Both the position numbers and the translations under genes were made by a program. From assembly GCA_009909085.1 (NCBI GenBank), contig JAAANX010000086.1:1-64000 (forward strand): DNA of 64,000 nt. Direction: 5' to 3'. This DNA comes from Cyanobacteria bacterium GSL.Bin1 (lineage in GTDB: Bacteria; Cyanobacteriota; Cyanobacteriia; Cyanobacteriales; Rubidibacteraceae). Position 1 is the stretch's first letter, and each line of letters starts with the position of its first letter. The notes beneath the pieces are model-generated. The model was not told the origin of the DNA, ran no database searches, and saw only the letters and a program-made list of their open reading frames with translations. Below, in pieces: positions 60,800 through 64,000 of the stretch.

Positions 60800-61318
60800 A
60801 TGTTCGACGCATTTAGCCGTGTTGTTTCCCAAGCAGATAGCCGTGGTGAATTTCTGAGCACCGAGCAACTCGATGCCCTCACCCAAATGGTTCAAGACGG
60901 AAACAAGCGTTTAGATACCGTTAACCGCATGACTAGCAACAGCGCTAGCATCGTTACTAACGCTGCTCGTGGCTTGTTTGCCGAGCAACCTCAACTGGTT
61001 CAACCCGGTGGAAATGCTTACACCAACCGTCGCATGGCAGCTTGCTTACGCGACATGGAAATCATCCTCCGTTACGTAACCTATGCGACTCTCGCTGGCG
61101 ATGCAAGCGTTCTTGAAGATCGTTGCTTAAATGGACTCCGTGAAACTTACCAAGCTCTCGGTGTTCCTGGCGCATCCGTTGCTGCTGGCGTACAAAAAAT
61201 GAAAGAAGAAGCGGTTCGCCTTGCTAATGATCCCAACGGAATTACCCAAGGGGATTGCAGCCAGTTAATGTCTGAAGTTGCAAGCTACTTTGATCGTGCT
61301 TCTGCTGCAGTTGCATAA
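60800..61318 (+). CDS. cpcB: Phycocyanin beta subunit
   Basis: Encodes 172 residues. Cys82 ([17 protein letters not shown]) and Cys153 ([19 protein letters not shown]) are the two phycocyanobilin attachment sites. Asn72 in PGGNAY is the residue methylated on beta-phycocyanin in most cyanobacteria. The globin-like helical fold is complete. It pairs with CpcA in the (alpha-beta)6 discs of phycobilisome rods. The CpcS-type lyase at 57188 and the CpcE partner below are its expected chromophorylation machinery. It is the first gene of the cpc operon. Confidence 0.98.
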   Translation: MFDAFSRVVSQADSRGEFLSTEQLDALTQMVQDGNKRLDTVNRMTSNSASIVTNAARGLFAEQPQLVQPGGNAYTNRRMAACLRDMEIILRYVTYATLAGDASVLEDRCLNGLRETYQALGVPGASVAAGVQKMKEEAVRLANDPNGITQGDCSQLMSEVASYFDRASAAVA

Positions 61319-61333
61319 TCTGGTTTGTCTAGC

Positions 61334-61357
61334 TCCCAAAATCAATTGGGATTTTTT
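61334..61357 (+). terminator. Terminator-like hairpin between cpcB and cpcA
   Basis: TCCCAA (61334-61339) pairs with TTGGGA (61346-61351), a 6-bp stem with a 6-nt AT loop, followed by TTTTTTG. It sits 16 bp after the cpcB stop and 58 bp before cpcA. The form is that of a weak intrinsic terminator; it could reduce cpcA relative to cpcB or mark an RNA-processing/stabilising site. Confidence 0.6.
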
Positions 61358-61414
61358 GTATAGCTGAAATCTTTTTTGTAAATCTGTTGTCAACGTTAGG
61401 AAGAGAAAACCAAA

Positions 61415-61903
61415 ATGAAAACTCCAATCACCGAAGCCATTGCTGCTGCTGATAGCCAAGGACGTTTCTTAGGTAACACTGAACTCCAATCTGCAAATGG
61501 TCGTTTTGAGCGTGCCATTGCCAGCATGGAAGCTGCCCGTGGACTCACTCAAAAGTCCAATGACTTAATCAATGGTGCAGCCAATGCAGTTTATCAGAAG
61601 TTCCCTTACACCACCCAAATGCAGGGACCTCAATACGCTCATGATCAGCGCGGTAAAGACAAATGTGCTCGTGATGTCGGACACTATCTGCGCATGGTAA
61701 CTTACTGCCTCATTGCGGGTGGTACTGGTCCCATGGATGAGTATCTCATCGCGGGTTTAGATGAAATCAACCGTACATTTGAATTGTCTCCTTCTTGGTA
61801 CATTGAAGCCCTGAAGCACATCAAAGCCAATCATGGCTTAAGTGGTCAAGCGGCTAATGAAGCCAACACCTATCTCGACTATGCCATTAACGCCCTGAGC
61901 TAA
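61415..61903 (+). CDS. cpcA: Phycocyanin alpha subunit
   Basis: Encodes 162 residues. Cys84 in [20 protein letters not shown] is the single phycocyanobilin site, attached by the CpcE/CpcF lyase. The N-terminus [20 protein letters not shown] and the [15 protein letters not shown] loop are characteristic. It assembles with CpcB into rod discs. AGGAAGAG lies 9 to 16 bases upstream. The following linker genes are on the same strand. Confidence 0.98.
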   Translation: MKTPITEAIAAADSQGRFLGNTELQSANGRFERAIASMEAARGLTQKSNDLINGAANAVYQKFPYTTQMQGPQYAHDQRGKDKCARDVGHYLRMVTYCLIAGGTGPMDEYLIAGLDEINRTFELSPSWYIEALKHIKANHGLSGQAANEANTYLDYAINALS

Positions 61904-62064
61904 TTGTTCTTGGTGTTCGCCCGGAAGAGTGAGCGAATGTTGACTGGGAAACAGAGAATCCGTGTTAGCATTTGTGAATTTTTCCGGGCTTTGTAATAGC
62001 TTTGAAATGGCGTATTCACCCGAATAAATTGCTGCAAAATGTCCCTTGGGGAGGGTGTAAATTT

Positions 62065-62925
62065 ATGAAAACCTTAGTTGCTTCTAATCTCGCTGTGGCG
62101 GGACGTTTAGGTTTAGAATCCTTTGATGGTGATCCAGTAGAACTGCGCTGGAATACCAGTGAAGATGAGCTACAAAGTATCATTCGCGCGGTGTATCGAC
62201 AGGTCTTAGGCAATGACTACGTTATGGAGTCAGAACGCCTCGTTTCTGCGGAATCGCTACTGCGTCAAGGCAACTTGACCGTGCGAGGATTAGTCCGCGC
62301 GATCGCGAAATCCGATTTATACAAAGAAAAGTTTTTCTATCCCAATTCCAATCAACGGTTTGTGGAATTGAACTTTAAGCATCTGCTGGGTCGTCCGCCT
62401 TATGATGAAGATGAGTGGGCGTATCACACCCAGTTGTGTGAAGAAAAAGGCGTTGATGCTGAAATTGATTCCTACCTGGATAGCGAAGAATACGTGAGTA
62501 AGTTTGGGGAAGACATTGTTCCTTACTACACCGGCTTCCAAGTCGGGTTAGGAGCAAGAACGACAAACTTTACTCGGATGTTCCAATTGTATCGAGGCTA
62601 TGGTACAAGCGATCGCGCTCAAGCCGGTGGCAGAGAACCTCGCTTAACTTGGGAACTGGCGAAAAATGAAGCCTCTACCATTGTGAATCCTTCGACCAGT
62701 ACCGAAGAAGGAACCTCTCGCACGCCCAAAACTTCCTTTGGCGGCGTTGGCAACCAAAGTGCAAGAATGTATCGTGTGGAAGTGAGTGGACAAATTGGAC
62801 GACAAATTCGTCCGGTGATCCGCTACAGTAACAATGCTTATCTGGTTCCTTACGATCAGTTGTCCCAACGCTTACAGCAAATTGTCCGTCAAGGCGGAAA
62901 AGTGGTCAGTGTGAGACCGGCTTAA
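62065..62925 (+). CDS. cpcC: Phycobilisome rod linker CpcC
   Basis: Encodes 286 residues from ATG 62065, supported by GGAGGGTG 8 to 15 bases upstream; longer frames are not expected. The PBS-linker domain (about 15-165) shows [60 protein letters not shown] and [14 protein letters not shown] CpcD-like C-terminal domain follows (about 230-285, [20 protein letters not shown], ending VVSVRPA), which seals rod discs. It joins phycocyanin hexamers along the rod. A single CpcC is visible here. Confidence 0.95.
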   Translation: MKTLVASNLAVAGRLGLESFDGDPVELRWNTSEDELQSIIRAVYRQVLGNDYVMESERLVSAESLLRQGNLTVRGLVRAIAKSDLYKEKFFYPNSNQRFVELNFKHLLGRPPYDEDEWAYHTQLCEEKGVDAEIDSYLDSEEYVSKFGEDIVPYYTGFQVGLGARTTNFTRMFQLYRGYGTSDRAQAGGREPRLTWELAKNEASTIVNPSTSTEEGTSRTPKTSFGGVGNQSARMYRVEVSGQIGRQIRPVIRYSNNAYLVPYDQLSQRLQQIVRQGGKVVSVRPA

Positions 62926-62965
62926 AAGCGGGGAACGCTAACTTTAAAAAAATGGATTAAATTCG

Positions 62966-63014
62966 CGGTGATGGTAAGGAAAAGATGAGGTCTTAACCCT
63001 GCTATCACCGTTTT
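62966..63014 (+). terminator. Attenuator-like hairpin between cpcC and cpcD
   Basis: CGGTGAT (62966-62972) pairs perfectly with ATCACCG (63004-63010), and inner GGTAA/TTAACC bases extend the stem. TTTT follows. It lies about 40 bp after cpcC and 35 bp before cpcD, so it can act as a partial terminator inside the operon, as reported for cpc operons elsewhere. Confidence 0.6.
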
Positions 63015-63048
63015 AAAATTTCTCACCATCAATAGGAGTCTTTAGGTT

Positions 63049-63321
63049 ATGTACGGTCAAACGACAATTTCTACTCCCAATAGTGCTGCCAGTCGGATGT
63101 ATCGCATTGAAGTCGAAGGTATGCGTCAAAGTAGTGAGTCGGATAAACAATCATATGCGATTCGCAAAAGTGGTAGCGTCTTTTTTACAGTGCCTTATAG
63201 CCGGATGAATGAACAAATGCGCCGCATTAATCGGATGGGCGGCAAAATTGTTAATATTCAACCGTTGAATACAGAACCCGCCCCGCAACCGGAACCAGAA
63301 ACTAAAAAATCCAAAAAATAA
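63049..63321 (+). CDS. cpcD: Phycobilisome rod-capping linker CpcD
   Basis: Encodes 90 residues. SAASRMYRIEVEGMRQSSES, then YAIRKSGSVFFTVPYSRMNE and QMRRINRMGGKIVNIQPLNT, match CpcD, which caps the rod end. Its domain is homologous to the C-terminus of CpcC. The tail is Pro/Glu/Lys-rich (PAPQPEPETKKSKK). An AGGAG lies 10 bases upstream. cpcE follows at 63466. Confidence 0.95.
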   Translation: MYGQTTISTPNSAASRMYRIEVEGMRQSSESDKQSYAIRKSGSVFFTVPYSRMNEQMRRINRMGGKIVNIQPLNTEPAPQPEPETKKSKK

Positions 63322-63465
63322 GGACGTTTCCCGCCCCCATACTTGGGGGTTACTTTTTGAAATGTCTTGCGGATCTGACGAGCAATTGCCAAGTGAGAGC
63401 AAGCGTTAGACAATCATTATTATCGCCAGATTCTCGGAACGACCTTTGACAAACGCTAGATTGAG

Positions 63466-64000
63466 ATGACCTCCTATAACACTGAAATCGCGATCGCGCA
63501 CTTGCAACAAACAGACGATTTAAGTCTTCGCTATTATGCAGCTTGGTGGTTAGGAAAGTTCCGTGTTAGCGATCAAACGGCGATAGACGCCTTGTTAGCT
63601 GCTTTAGAAGATGAATCGGATCGCTCTCCTGATGGGGGGTATCCGCTACGACGCAATGCCGCACGAGCGTTAGGAAAGTTAGGGGATTCACAGGCTGTTT
63701 CCCACCTCATCGAAAATTTAAGTTGTAGTGATTATTATGTGCGAGAAGCCTGCGCGCAAGCTTTAGAAGAAATTGGGGATCCCGAGGCAATTCCCCACTT
63801 AAGATCCTTGCTGGCTGGAGGCGTCGAAGCCGCACAACCGGTTCCGGGAAAACCCCATTTAGTCCAGCCTTACGAAGCAGTGATTGAAGCCTTAGGAACG
63901 TTAGGCGCAACTGAAGCCCAAGCAGAAATAGAGCCTTTTTTAGACCATTCGGTGGAGAAAGTCCAGTTAGCCACCGCCCGCGCGCTATACCAATTAACCA
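63466..64000 (+). CDS. cpcE: Phycocyanobilin lyase subunit CpcE (partial, runs off the window)
   Basis: The first 178 codons are visible, ending in the window edge without a stop. MTSYNTEIAIAHLQQTDDLS, then LRYYAAWWLGKFRVSDQTAI and NAARALGKLGDSQAVSHLIE, ACAQALEEIGDPEAIPHLRS, show HEAT/Armadillo-like repeats typical of CpcE. CpcE with CpcF attaches bilin to alpha-phycocyanin Cys84. cpcF is presumably beyond the window. The start lies about 145 bp after cpcD. Confidence 0.94.
   Translation, partial: MTSYNTEIAIAHLQQTDDLSLRYYAAWWLGKFRVSDQTAIDALLAALEDESDRSPDGGYPLRRNAARALGKLGDSQAVSHLIENLSCSDYYVREACAQALEEIGDPEAIPHLRSLLAGGVEAAQPVPGKPHLVQPYEAVIEALGTLGATEAQAEIEPFLDHSVEKVQLATARALYQLT

Overview
The window comes from a cyanobacterial chromosome. 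The evidence is a phycocyanin operon (cpcB, cpcA, cpcC, cpcD and the start of cpcE), three phycobilisome assembly factors, a high-light-inducible protein, CurT-like and DUF2555/DUF3593 proteins, and dozens of copies of the HIP1 octamer GCGATCGC. Moderate-to-low GC and gene content fit a unicellular chroococcalean lineage such as Halothece/Euhalothece/Dactylococcopsis. That genus-level placement is inference, not something the sequence proves.

Layout. 1-1440: possible end of an IS200/IS605-type element and small cyanobacterial hypothetical genes. 1442-16152: a low-GC transglutaminase-like gene, then central carbon metabolism: pyruvate kinase divergent from PEP synthase, HtpG, homoserine dehydrogenase, an aldose-epimerase-like protein, phosphoketolase, a DCC-family thiol protein and an EamA transporter. 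16302-21099: a peptide-type ABC permease, coaBC with its DUF2555 neighbour, an amino-acid-type binding lipoprotein and a membrane protein. 21244-25821: a cell-surface polysaccharide cluster with a flippase, a GT2, a split Alg14/Alg13-type glycosyltransferase and a STAS-sugar transferase fusion. 25822-36047: an ArsR regulator, a DHH-CBS-poly(A) polymerase-type fusion, a ferredoxin, tRNA-Ser, a DUF4178/spermidine-synthase-like pair, a hybrid histidine kinase with a palindrome in its coding sequence, and a [2Fe-2S] protein. 36126-45364: CurT-like protein, hydrolase, oxidoreductase, Uma2, CofG, the principal sigma factor, a high-light-inducible gene preceded by an HLR1-like box, a GT26 transferase and a nitrilase. 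45514-55524: YlqD, acyl-ACP/CoA synthetase, CHAD protein, tRNA-Arg, SpeD, tRNA-Leu, TPR protein, SDR and epimerase genes, GNAT. 55613-64000: pheS, then a phycobilisome region with two CpcS/CpeS-type lyases, the membrane-anchored rod linker CpcL and the cpc operon, which runs off the right edge within cpcE.

How the genes work together. pyk and ppsA, head to head, control the PEP/pyruvate node in opposite directions. The phosphoketolase gives a route from sugar phosphates to acetyl phosphate. The cpc operon supplies phycocyanin and rod linkers, CpcE and the CpcS-type proteins attach bilins, and CpcL would tether rods to the thylakoid membrane. The 21-26 kb cluster looks like export and assembly machinery for an extracellular or cell-wall polysaccharide.

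No CRISPR array, intact transposase or prophage was seen. The most interesting signals are regulatory or structural. They are the HLR1-like box, hairpin attenuators between cpc genes, the palindrome inside a kinase gene, short tandem heptamer arrays in intergenic DNA (one apparently interrupted by a 22-bp element), the STAS-sugar transferase fusion, and several decayed gene fragments.
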